64,000 bases of DNA from Ciona intestinalis (Eukaryota; Chordata; Ascidiacea; Phlebobranchia; Cionidae). Numbering within the stretch: the first letter of the stretch is position 1; each line of letters begins with the position of its first letter. The stretch spans positions 2,899,795 to 2,963,794 of the forward strand of contig NC_020176.2 of the NCBI RefSeq assembly GCF_000224145.3, given 5' to 3'. This document shows positions 11,123 through 23,050 of the stretch, piece after piece. A program made the translations under genes and the position numbers. The notes below the pieces were generated by a model. The model saw only the letters and a list, made by a program, of their open reading frames with translations, was not told the origin of the DNA and ran no database searches.

Positions 11123-11495
11123 CTAGTCCTCGGGGTCTCTCGACTATACTGCCTTTTTATAAACTTTTATGAACTCATAAAAGTAAAATATATTTTTGTT
11201 TTTGCTTAACATGAGTCAACGGCCTTTTTCAAACACAGTCAAGGCGGGCCCACACCGGTCTATACTAACTTTGGTCTAAAGTTCTACACTATCGTCGATT
11301 GGTGGCAATTCGAGAGGTGGGCGATGTTCTGACGTTACCACTTTCTTCCACGCTAACGATGTCAGTATAGTACAGGAACTGTCAGTGACTACGATGCCAG
11401 TGTGAAAATATTGATTACAAATACTACTCTTGTCGATAATATCATTTAAGCATTTTCAATTTCCAGGTAAATTCCTTAATCAAAGAAAAGTTTTT

Positions 11496-11501
11496 TTTAT
11501 T
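11496..11501 (-). promoter_or_regulatory. Poly(A) signal for the carboxylesterase gene
   Basis: TTTATT on the plus strand reads AATAAA on the minus strand, about 105 bp after the carboxylesterase stop codon. It is the nearest canonical signal. Confidence 0.6.
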
Positions 11502-11606
11502 ATTACAATATTATCAACAGTAAACTTTAAACAATTAAAAATAAACACGATTAGGAACACGTCAATTTTAAATTAAGTGCTAACCTGACGCAAAAAATGC
11601 AATGCA

Positions 11607-14305
11607 TTACAATTTTGCAAGTTTCTTATTGTACAGATGCAATTTATCTTGCCCAAGATTGGAACCGACTTTTATTGATGGTACTGTAAACTCAACATGT
11701 TTTCTTGACTCAGAATTGTACAATGGCCATTCCGTTTCTAATGGAAGAGGCTTGTTTGGGTTTCTGTAAATAAAAGCATTTATAACAAGTCTGATGCTGT
11801 GTCTTAAACAGCAACTGGACCTATTTTTTAACTCCGCTGCATCACTATTATAACACTTACCCAGTTTTTGCAAAGTTGGTAAAAAAAGTCATCATGTTTT
11901 TGCTCAGTTTTGCTTCATCAGCACTAAACCTGTACCCACTTTTCAAACTATTGGGTAAAAATGGTAACCCGAATGTAAACGGAATATCATCTGCATGGTC
12001 TGTTCCGATATGATCAGGCAATCTAGCTATAAGCGGACCGTAGCCATCACCATGCTTATGAAGTGGTGGATGGCTCATGAAATATAAGAACGTGTCTACA
12101 CCTTTATCTAAAATGGAAAGATTATGATTAAATATTGCTTCCAAAAGTCAATAATTGCTTTAACAAACAAGGAGATACAAGTTTTGTTCATTAAAGTATA
12201 CCTACCTGAATTTGCTTGGGATGTCTGAATAATCCTGTTGACGAAAATACAATCACCCATCATTCTTCCATACAGATTGGAATAATACATCTTGTCTTTC
12301 ACATCTAAACCCCTGCTGTACCTCATTATAAGTACTGGTAATGCTTTATTGTAGTCAATGGTCTGCATTAAATACAATAGAAAAATGTAACCAAAAGCTA
12401 GCACAGCTGAACTTACTAAAATGTATATATTGTTATGTACCAAACCTTTTATGCTTATAACAAGGTCTTAGAAAGGCTAAACATAAAACAAAAATTGCAC
12501 TGACCTTGTCATATTTTCTAAGTAAAATCCTGGCATAGTGGGAAAACTCCTGCTTTGAAAGTCCACTAATAAAATTAGGAGTAGTTAACGCCATTAACCA
12601 TCCACCTTCATCGCTGTTACAACCCAACAGAAAAGGTACTTTGGCCACAGTTGCCATTTCAGGTGAAGTTTTGAAAAAGTGGTTGTCAAATGTCGGGTAC
12701 CAGCCAAAGCGGAACTGCACAAAGTATATAGGGACACATATTAGTGATACATATATACTTTAATACTCATACGTTTTCTTTTTGACATGACTCAAAATAA
12801 AAATGTATTTTCAGGTGTGTATCAAAAATAATTTATAAGTGAAGTTATAACCTCTGAAGCGCACAACTTAATAGCATAGTGGGTAAGTGAGACTGGAGAT
12901 TTTACCTGCACTGCATTATAATCCACAAGCTGATCTGCTGGAAGATTTTGAAGTTGGTGGAGAACTAATGATGGATCAGTTTCTTTTATATTAAGTGATT
13001 CAAGAAGTTTAGTTACGATTCGTTGTTGGTCACTAAAATAAACCCCTGAAAAATGAATGAATGTAAATTATTTATACTTAACTGGTGGTGCAAAGACGGG
13101 GTATAACACAGGTGTCATGTTTTACACTCTTGAATTATTAAAAGGGTTGGACCCCACAATAACATCACTTTGGGACTCGATAAATATTTTACGATACTTG
13201 CGAGACACATTTAACCTAGTTGAAAAAATCTACTTATTTAAATTGCCCTGACTTTTAATTTTAGTCACTTACCTGGCATGTTGGCAGTCCCACTATGGCT
13301 GATGGCTTTGTGGAAATAACCTGCAGATAATGGAGACATCATGTGCATATGAACTGAAATGCCACCAGCACTTTCACCAAAGATTGTTACATTGTTTTTG
13401 TCTCCACCAAAATATTCAATGTTTTCCTTTACCCACCTGGAGATTTTTTGTCAGTTATAAAAGATTTGTACATTAGCTAAAATCCCACTTTAATGATTCC
13501 AACTGGTCCAGAAGTCCCATGTTTCCTTTACATTCTGTTTCATGGCCCAGAGAGAGGAATCCAAATATACCAACCCTGTAGTTTGGGACAACAACAATAA
13601 CTTCATTCATCGCTGCAAGTGCTGTAGCATCAAATTTCACAGATGGACCCATTTGAAAAGAGCCACCATAAAACCAAACCATCACCTAAATTACGAACTA
13701 ACTTTTGTTAACAATGGTATTAGCAGCCAAGTCATTGAGCAATAAAGATTACTAAAAAGTAAAAGGCTACTAAAAAGGCTAAAATATCAAGTATACACCT
13801 ATTTCTAGACACTGTAGTTTTACACTTCGGAAAAAGATATCAAATTTACTGAAATACTTCAAAAAAAGTATTAAGTAATGACCACTAACCGGCAAGGGGT
13901 GTGATTTCCTAATAGAAGGAGCATATATGCTCAAATACAAGCAATCCTCAGTTGCATTTTTCTGTGAGAAAATATTTTTGCTGATTCGAAAATTTGAGGA
14001 CAAATTCAGACTTCCAACAGATTGAAGAGGAATTTTCTTGACGCTTTTTTCGCAAAGTATGCCTGCCCATGGCTCTGCTCTGTGTAGGAAACAAAAAATA
14101 GGCTAATTATGCTCATATTACGTTAATAATTACCGTTTCCTACTTACCTTTGAGGAGCCGAAAACCGAAGTTTTCCAATAGGAGGCTTGGCAAATGGAAT
14201 GCCAAAATAATTTTCCACTTCAACAGAACATGATTCAGCCTTAGTTATTTTACCACACTTAACTTTTCCATAGTTTGGGAGGGAAATAACTCTACCGGTC
14301 GGCAT
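11607..14305 (-). CDS. Type-B carboxylesterase (cholinesterase superfamily)
   Basis: Nine minus-strand exons close in phase to 539 residues: 14148-14305, 13890-14079, 13489-13685, 13273-13436, 12906-13045, 12505-12714, 12206-12362, 11861-12107 and 11607-11763. The start ATG has an in-frame TAA four codons upstream. Hallmarks in order are [31 protein letters not shown] (oxyanion-hole region), the nucleophile elbow FGESAGG (Ser204), the acid in GCNSDEGG (Glu319) and the histidine in [13 protein letters not shown] (His443), so the triad is complete and the enzyme should hydrolyse esters. Length is normal for the family. There is no N-terminal signal peptide and no C-terminal HxEL or membrane segment, so the predicted product is cytosolic, unlike most animal family members. 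It is divergently arranged with the USH1G-like gene. Substrate unknown; the absence of a cholinesterase-type C-terminus argues against acetylcholinesterase. Confidence 0.92.
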
Positions 14306-15362
14306 ATTTATATCTTAAATTTACTGTATTGGGCCATTGAAACATTGGTTAGGCTGCAGATACCAAAGTTAATATTTAACGTACTTATTTCAACAATTGA
14401 ATACGGTCATAGATATGCGGTGCACAAAAACGTGTCTACAATAATATACATTTTAAACAAGCTGTTAATATTTTTTATAAGGTAATTACCTTTTTTATTC
14501 ATCGTCAAGTTGAAGAAGTAATATGCGGAACATTCACTCGAGCAGCAACAGGAAAATTACCCCGTTGCATACGCGGCGTTGACGAACGATTTTGTCGCGG
14601 CATTCGCACACGTATCATAAATGCACGGTGGCAAAATTGTCCAATTTATACCACACAGCACGAATATCTTGCACGTTTGACATCGCAGACACCACTGTAA
14701 AATATAAAGTATGACGTTAACACCCGCGCGGTCGCTGGAAGCAAAGGATTATTAACACGAATGGCACTAAAGAGGTGTTTGCCTGGCAACGGAATACATA
14801 CGCAGAAATGCGGTAATAACGTACAGTTTCATAAATTTACCGCGAATAGTATCTGAAAGTTCAGAAACTTTAATTTGAAAATGGGTTTAAAAAATTGATT
14901 TTGTTTATACTGTATATCTAAAATCTCATAATTGAAGTGATTACTCTGCGGTGTACTATGTACACATCATAAACTGTGTTATTCTGTATTGTTTTGTAAA
15001 TCGTTGTGCTAATAAGTGTTAAACGTGGACACGTTGTCATTTAAATTTGGTGATCATTGCTTAAAAAGTAAATTTGTTATGGTTTAGACTTTAGTGAGAA
15101 TACAAATCGTGTACAAAATAGAAGATATATTAATGTATTTGGGGATTAGCTGATAGATCAGTTTCAAGTGTATATTGTATAAAAAGTTTAGCTAGACAAT
15201 TATAAATTTGTGTGTTGTGTATATTGTTTATAATTATGTGTACAACAAATTTTCATGTATTTCCCATCTGATAAAATAGGCAAACATAGGTGTTTCAATG
15301 ACAAAAGCTCGGTAGCAAATTTACTTTTAAATTTGAATTTAAGAAATCGTGACACCATTAAA
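14306..15362. promoter_or_regulatory. Divergent promoter region, carboxylesterase / USH1G-like
   Basis: About 1.06 kb separates two start codons pointing away from each other. It must contain both 5' UTRs and probably both promoters. No TATA box or conserved element can be assigned by eye. No MITE copy was recognised inside. Confidence 0.5.
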
Positions 15363-18300
15363 ATGAGCACACGTTATCATCGAGCTGCATGTGACAATCG
15401 TCTTGATGTTTTAAAAGAGGTAACATAACTTGTTAGATTGATCAAAGGTCTTGGATGTATAAACCAATATGATGATATGTAGTAATCCCTTGGGGTAATG
15501 GTCTCAGTGAATGCGATGCAACAAACATATTATGACACCTGCCACTTCTAAGGCATTTTATCATACCTCAAAATTAACACTTAGTGTTAATTAGTTTAAC
15601 CATGAATTTGTAATACATATGTTTTTATCCCAGGCAACCAAGAAGGATTTAAATCAGCAGGATGATGGTGGTATGACACCAACATTATGGGCGGCTTATT
15701 ATGGATTTCTGCCTGCATTACGTGTTTGCTGCAGCCGAGGGTAACTATTATTAGTTTTAAGTAGAAATGACTTATACCAAGCTTACATATGTAGAGCTTG
15801 GTGTATTTAATTTCGTCTGTTTCCGCTTATGAAATTGGGATATCCACATATTGGGCATGTGCCTTCTCATAGGACGTCAACCATATAGAATCATATAACA
15901 AGGAACCAGTTTACATATTTACTTCGGCAGATCTACACAATTTTTTCTGCATTCATACCTTTTTATCACATTTTTCCTCAGTGGTCAGGTGGACAAGTGT
16001 GATTATCTTGGAAACACCGCACTGCATTTGGCTGCACAAAATGGACATTTAGACAGTGTGTCTTTTCTTGTAAACTTTGGTGCCAATGTATGGAAGGTAG
16101 ACAACAGTTACAACTCGGCACAGGATTTGGCTGGGATTCGTAACCAAACAAAATGTGTCAAGTATCTTGATCAGCAAGTTGCGAAAATGACAGTTGAAAA
16201 TGGAAAGGTTAGTTTTTTTAAATGGATCGTATTTTAAACAATCACCATCAGAATTGTTTAAACTATTTGTGAATAGTAGGTTATTAAAGGGTATATTTTC
16301 ATGGTATTTATGTGTTATGTAACAAGTGTCCATCGTGCCTATATACTAAACATCTTGAGAATTTTAACTTATATTCTTTGTCTCTTATATACAAAATATC
16401 CGATAATTTACAAAGAAACCTAATATTTTACCATATTTTAAACCTACTTATGCAACTCTGGTAGGCCATTTTTATATGTAGTATACTAGTATGCTGCAAC
16501 ACGCTGCTGAAAAATAGACATCTCACAAAATCAACTACCCTACCATCAAACACTGATTCATGTTCTGGTTTATCACAGCAAGCAAAGAAAATGAAGGAAC
16601 AAGCTAAAAAAGAAGCAGAGAAGAGAATTGTAAAGTTTGAAAAAATGCAAAACAAGATGAAGCAGAAAATTGAAAAGGACTCTTCAGCAGGGTAGGCAAT
16701 AGTGATGGTAAAGAGTTATTGTATTATTTATAAACTGTGGTCAGTTGGTAGTAAAAACATTTGTATATATCGTTTAATATTGATGTAATGGACCACTCTG
16801 GCTTCAATTCCTGATCCTCTGACTACCTCACCCGTATAAAATGTATCAGAATTTCAAATCACTGTATTTCTATTTCCACTGAAAGGCTAAGGACTTAAAT
16901 AACATTTAAAATTGATTATGTGGCCACAAGTTTAGAATATAACTCGGATAAATAATTGTGTGTGTCAAGTGTCTCTTACTTCAAATGAAGTGTACAAAAT
17001 CACATTGATTTTTAAGTGTCAATTGAGTTCTTTCTGTTGCATTCATTTGACTTAAGGAGTGTGAGATCTTATTGCATGAGTGCTTCTCATTATTTATATA
17101 AAATGTTATACCTTTGGCTTTGCCCAGCAAGAAATACTGGTCGGGCTTTAAAGAAATGTTATTGTTTATCACAAATTGCCATCGAATAAAGAAAAGCCAA
17201 GACTTATTATTTTAGATATTTCAGCACCTTTTCGGATGCCCAATAGCTGCTTTATTTTAATAACTTTATCATCTTTGTACAGAAGGAAGCTTTCAACTAC
17301 AAACAGTGTTGAAGAAAAATCAAATGGTCGGAAATATTCTTCTTCTACTATGAACAACCCGGTAAGCTTGCAATACACTTTTATATAAATTCTTTTGTAG
17401 GATGTTGTGTAATTATTCGTTGGCGTAGAGACACTGTACTATTCACGCTGTGTAACTTGTATTTTCGCAGAGAAAAATCTCTTCTTCAAACAAACCAGAT
17501 AAGAATTTGAGAGATAACCCACAGACTATCTCAGGAATTCCATCTCAGAGGGTAATAGAGCAAATATATTTATATGTGCATCATATTATCTGCTTTTAAA
17601 TTTGACAAATTACCATAGAATTATAAAGAAACGCCAAAAATATACATAACATGGACCACATTCGTTTGCTGAAAATTTTGAGTTTTTGATATGACAACTA
17701 ATTATATAGATGTTTGGATAAATGCACTGCAGATGCTTCCCTTGTAAAATAAATAAAATATTTTAAATGCATGTGACAGCATGCAACAGACCCATGTATT
17801 AAAAAGATGGTTATGCAATTTATTTTGAAATTGGTATGATGCAAAACAAACTTTCTTGTACAGTCAGTTCTGTTTAAACACACACTCATAAAACTTTATT
17901 GCATTTCCATAAATTCAACTGCATTCTTTCATGTGGGAATTTCCTGTTTTAATCATTTTAATAAAAATATGGGTTGCACTTAAAGTTTATCTGGGTCAAT
18001 AAAGAAATTTATTTTCACATGATACTTAAATCATTGGAGTAATATTCTGTTCCATAGTCATTACATAACCATGTTATTAAGCAATATTCAATTTTAGTAG
18101 TAAATGACATCTAACTTTGTTGTTTTAGCAAGACTACGTTGTCAGTATATAAGTACATTACTACCTAATAAGTGCTTTTAATCTGACGCCTCCAACTGTG
18201 ACCACTTAAGTGTATAACGTCACTTGTTTACACACAGCTACCAAATGTGACGTACATGCCAACAGAAAGGTTCGGGGCAAGCTTATCCACACAAACCAAG

Positions 18301-20633
18301 AGACCACCAGTCAACGAAATATTTCCAGAGAGTATGCATGATGAAGGTTACCCAAAGTTCAACACAGCACTCAAGTAAATACATTTGTCTATTTTAAATG
18401 GATATTTTTCTTCATTACAGTAGTTTTTAATGTAATACATAAACTCCTGCTTGCAAAACATTAGAGTATAATAATTTACCACTTTTAGGGGTGGTTTAAA
18501 AACTGGATTATAGCTATATGTCAAGCTATTTTACATTTAAGAAAAAAGTAACACCCCCACATATGCGTTTAGGAAACTTGTTTTCACTCCACCTACTATG
18601 TCCTATGTATGTTATGCATCATGCATGGGTGTATTTGTATTTAGTTAAGTAACTTATTGTGCCATTGGTTAAAATTATGGAAAAGTGGGTGTTAGGTAAG
18701 AAAACAGGTAGTGAAAACGAGTGGGAACATACAATAATGTTGGATTATTCATCCATGCTTATTCATCATGGCAATTCCTGAACAAAAGGAAATTAAAACA
18801 CTAAGTACTTATTTTTATAGATATGTAAGTGTGTATCCAGGGGTGTCCCGTAATAAAGAACAATAAATATGGTATGGATTTTTTTAACAAATAAAAGGTG
18901 GAAATTATTAATTTAAAACATGAACGTGACAATATAGATTGGTTTATCTTCCTAAAATTTTTGCACTGCTGAAAGTTACCAATCTAAAATTCCCTTTCTT
19001 CATAACATAGTTTCAAGTCATATTTATTAGGTGGAACACAAAATCCTCAGCAAATGCAATGACCTCACTTCATAACCAAGTCATGCAAGATTATGATGAC
19101 GGAGGTGAACTGAATGAGGATGGGACACCTTCATATGTCAAACCTGGTATGATCAGCTGTGCTAATGGTGTTGGAATGATAAATTTTAATCTGAAATTAC
19201 ATTTTTTAAAATATGTGTATAACGTAAGACAAAACTTTGACCACCAATTTAAAAATTGGCTCTGACCATAAATTACATGTTACTTTATTAATTCCACCAC
19301 TAACATTTTTTGGTACACTCTGAAACAATTTTACAGGTACTTGTTTTCATTTTTAATAAATTAGTTTTTTTTTTGCTATATCATTCTATATATTAAGTGG
19401 GTCCAAAAGTTACATACCATACACTTATGGTAAACAAGATATTTCTTTAGCTACTGCACATTGTGTGTTTTGTGCTTTTGGGTAAATATTTACAGGTCTA
19501 TCATAAAATGGCACATTTATCTTAGGTTGCATAAATTTTGTCAGAATTTCAGTCTTTTCAGATCATGTGAAAATTAAACCTTCTAGCACTTACGTGATCT
19601 AACAATTTATTATATAACAATTTTTAGTGTTTGCAAAATATGAGAGCAAGCAAACTGACGATGACAATTTCTCATTGGGTGAAAGTGACAGTGCTGAAGA
19701 ATTGACAGAGTTGGAATTCTTTTTAAATTCCATTAAATTAGAAGATTATATTCCATTGTTTCAGGTGTGTTTAATATTTTGAAAGATGTTATTTTCTCCT
19801 CATCATTTGATAAGCATGTTTGCATGAACCTAAGAATGTTGCGATGCGTAAAAGTAGCAGTATAAAATGCATTAAAAACCACAGAATTCGACAAGTTATG
19901 CCAATTTTCATTATTAATTCATGGGTTAAGTGCATTAATAGACAAAATATTTGAAACTATGCAATTCACATATTTGTCAATTTTTGGTACTAATGGTGCA
20001 AAAGATTTTATAGTCTACAAATTCAGAAAATTTCTTTTCAAAAAGATAGTTATGTTTGTTTTCTGATTTTATCTTAATTATCTTTTTCTTGCACCTTGGA
20101 TTTTTAACAAAACAATATATTTTGGGGTAAATTACCAGAAACCCTCCTATGTGGTATCAATACACTTAATTAATCACTTTTGTCTATAGACACAGTTATA
20201 ATTGATATCTTTTTAAAACAGGAAAGCAAATAAATGTGTTAAATCGATAATAATTTAAATTTTGCTTTTGTTTAAAGGTCTAAAGATCAACTGATAAATC
20301 TAAATGTTTACAACTGTATAAACTGAAAACAGCCAACTTTCTGAATTATGTTAAGGAAAAACTGAAGAGATTTAACCTAAAATGTTTAAAATCAATAAGG
20401 CTACATTCAATACATCCACATGGACAAAACAGTTTATGATACCAATTTGTTTAAAAACTTTTTATGATATTTATTTTTTACAGGATGAAAAAATGGACAT
20501 GGAGGCTCTTGCTCTCTGTACGTCTGATGACCTTATTCAAATGGGGCTTCCGTTAGGACCCCGTAAAAAAATTCTGCAAGGTCTTAGTGAGCGAGAAAAA
20601 CCAGACTCCGGCAATGAGTTGACCCTGCTTTAA
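15363..20633 (+). CDS. USH1G (Sans)/ANKS4B-like ankyrin-SAM scaffold
   Basis: Ten exons close in phase to 400 residues: 15363-15419, 15634-15740, 15982-16207, 16579-16691, 17283-17361, 17471-17551, 18238-18374, 19031-19146, 19628-19764 and 20484-20633. Residues 1-130 are ankyrin repeats beginning [19 protein letters not shown], with [21 protein letters not shown] lysine/glutamate-rich helix follows (about 128-168), then a polar middle region, then a SAM domain (about 325-390; [33 protein letters not shown]). The last four residues, LTLL, fit a class I PDZ ligand. Human USH1G (461 residues) and ANKS4B (417) share this layout; they are anchors in hair-bundle tip-link and brush-border links, binding harmonin through SAM and PDZ-ligand parts. 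One gene with features of both fits a pre-duplication ancestor, which is inference. Confidence 0.92.
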
Positions 20634-23050
20634 TATTGATTGAACACAAATTTGAACAGAAGCCCAAACCACAGCATGCTATGCTGCTGTAGCTTTATCT
20701 ATTTCAGTTAAATAATGTTTAGGTAATACAAAATTTTAAGCAAGGAATTTTTATTATATAATTTAATAATGCATATCCATGGCACCGTTTTATGAGTTTT
20801 GGAAATACATCCCGAATCAATTATTCATACATTGTAAAAAAGCGGATGATAATGCATTTAAAACCGGCGGTGACGCACTTGTAATTTTTGCCTTTTGCCT
20901 AAACCTCTGTATTTTGTCTTGCTATCATGAAATATTAATATGTTTCTGTTTCCTCTGTAAACTTAGCTTTATATATTGAAAATAGCTTGCTAATTGCTGC
21001 TCTATGTTTATTATAAAAAGATCCATTAAATATTTTCTCTTCTTTTTAATGCCTATTACCAGTGTTTGCAATTGCCTCTTAATTACTGACTGTCATATTC
21101 TGTTCCCTAGACTCGTTTCCGAATATCATTTCATATAATTTTTAATTCCACTGTCATTTAAAACTGTTTTATGTTGATCTCTTGATCACTGTTGTCATTC
21201 TGTTATTCTGCAATGTACAAATCTACTGTTACATTCTTCATGGTACATTCCCATTTCCAGCCAAGGGTTTGGTGCTTTTTGGAAATATATTTTGCTCATA
21301 TGCCTTACCATCCTATTTCTTTCAAATGTGTAATTGTTAGTATTTGGTACAGTACTGCGCTTTTAGAAAATAAAAGTCGCAATTCAAACAGTTTTGCAAA
21401 TTTTTCTGATAATAACATCAGTAGCTTGATGTCTAAACAAGCAAACCAAAAGGTACAGGATGTACAGCTCATGCGGTCTATTATGAATTATTGTTAATTA
21501 AATGTTGTGGTTTGCGTTTTGTTGGGTCGCCCACTGCATAGTCAATAGGGCCACATCATATAACATCCGGTACAACTAAAAACATATTTTCTTTCCTCTT
21601 AATAGAAGTGGTGTACAGTCTGTCACTAAGTACAAACAAGTTTAGTAGTCATGCAGTCAATTTAATGTACTTATTTAAGACTGAAAAGCTTGTCTTTACC
21701 AGTTTCATGTCAGACTATACAAAAACATAAAAAAAGTTATAAGAATAAACATCAAGACAGACAAGGTGTAATTGAAAGATACCGTAAATTCCCACTGTAC
21801 CACTACGAACTATAAGGTAAATTTTTAATGTGACAACAGAATTTTAATTTAATATGTTTTATAACAAACGTTCCTTTACCTAAAAGTGACAACGAGTTTT
21901 ATTACATATCCCAATTTGCTGGGAGCATTTAACGCCCTCGTTTAATTGTGAAAGATATAATTTCACTATTACTGCCTTGCAACTGTAAACGGACACACGG
22001 TCTGGTATCCATAGCAACCCTTTTTTCTTACATTGCCTGTTACATTTACAAGCACAGTAAGCGACAAGTGGAAGAAGTATCAGAAGGAACTAGACGCGCA
22101 TATGCTGCTTATCGACCGTTGGGCTAGTTTGAAAGAGAAAAGTAGGATAAACAGTGGCGAGGCGGGGGTGTTTGCGCGCACTCTTCAAAGTGGCAATCAT
22201 TTTGCCAAGTGGATGGGGTCTCGATCGTATCTTTTACAGTTCATGCTTCTTAGCTACTTGAGCTTTTGAGTACAGTTTTAGAGTAGGAAACTATGAACGA
22301 AAGTAAACCATATGGTAAGGCAAATAGCGCTCGAATTGTATCGCTAATCGTTTTCGTATGAGTAGTATGCTTCGCTTGCTCAGTTTAGTAACGTTAGCTA
22401 AACTCAAGAGCTAACACATATAAACGCATTGGTACACTCACTAATCATAAAAGTTTTGGAACACAGTTGTTAATGAGCTATAATGTAGCGGCTTTATTTG
22501 AACGGTTGTTACTAGCCCTTTGCGTATTTCAAATCAATGTGTGAGAGAATGCCGCCGTTATATCGCTCCGCTGGTTCTGTATAGGTTGTTTTCGTATACT
22601 GGATGCCTAGCCAGAGGGTAAACGTAGGCTGCGCAGTTTCATATTTCTTGACAATGTGGGCCGTGTTTCTTTTTTATCCTAGTCAGGCGCACCCAGGTGT
22701 GGTTGAAAACAGGCTACGTAAAAAGGGCCTGTGCAGACGCGGTGGCAGAGTTGTTCAATAACAAGTAGCGCTACAATGCTGGTAGGGTTGTACGGTAGTT
22801 GAAACGCATAATATGACTACATGTGACGTAATAGAAAGCTATATCACGATTGCTCTGTTATTAAAAGTCGTGCATGTGTTTGAAGAGTAAAAAAAACGTT
22901 CGACTTCAGGCATATTTATACCTCACCGTCTGATATCAGAGAGAAAAAGGCACCACGCGTCCACGCGGTACTAATACACTTAGCGTAAGAACAATCGACT
23001 ATAACACCGTATCACTTTGTATCTACAGTGAGCTTAAGTTAGGAATTACG
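20634..23050. other. Spacer between USH1G-like and IkappaB-like genes
   Basis: The first part is probably the 3' UTR of the USH1G-like gene (AATAAA near 21368). The last kilobase should hold the promoter and 5' UTR of the IkappaB-like gene. A 78-codon frame at 22033-22269 has a charged helical stretch (KWKKYQKELDAHMLLIDRW) but matches nothing I know, and no splice path into the downstream gene was evident. No MITE is seen. Confidence 0.5.

Noticed and set aside
17935-17944. GGGAATTTCC, a textbook NF-kappaB site, near the IkappaB-like gene
   Set aside because: It lies in an intron of the USH1G-like gene 5 kb away from the IkappaB-like start and is a single short match, plausible by chance.
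22033-22269. 78-codon frame with a charged helical stretch before the IkappaB-like gene
   Set aside because: No family match and no in-phase splice path to 23051 or elsewhere; kept only as a note in the spacer entry.
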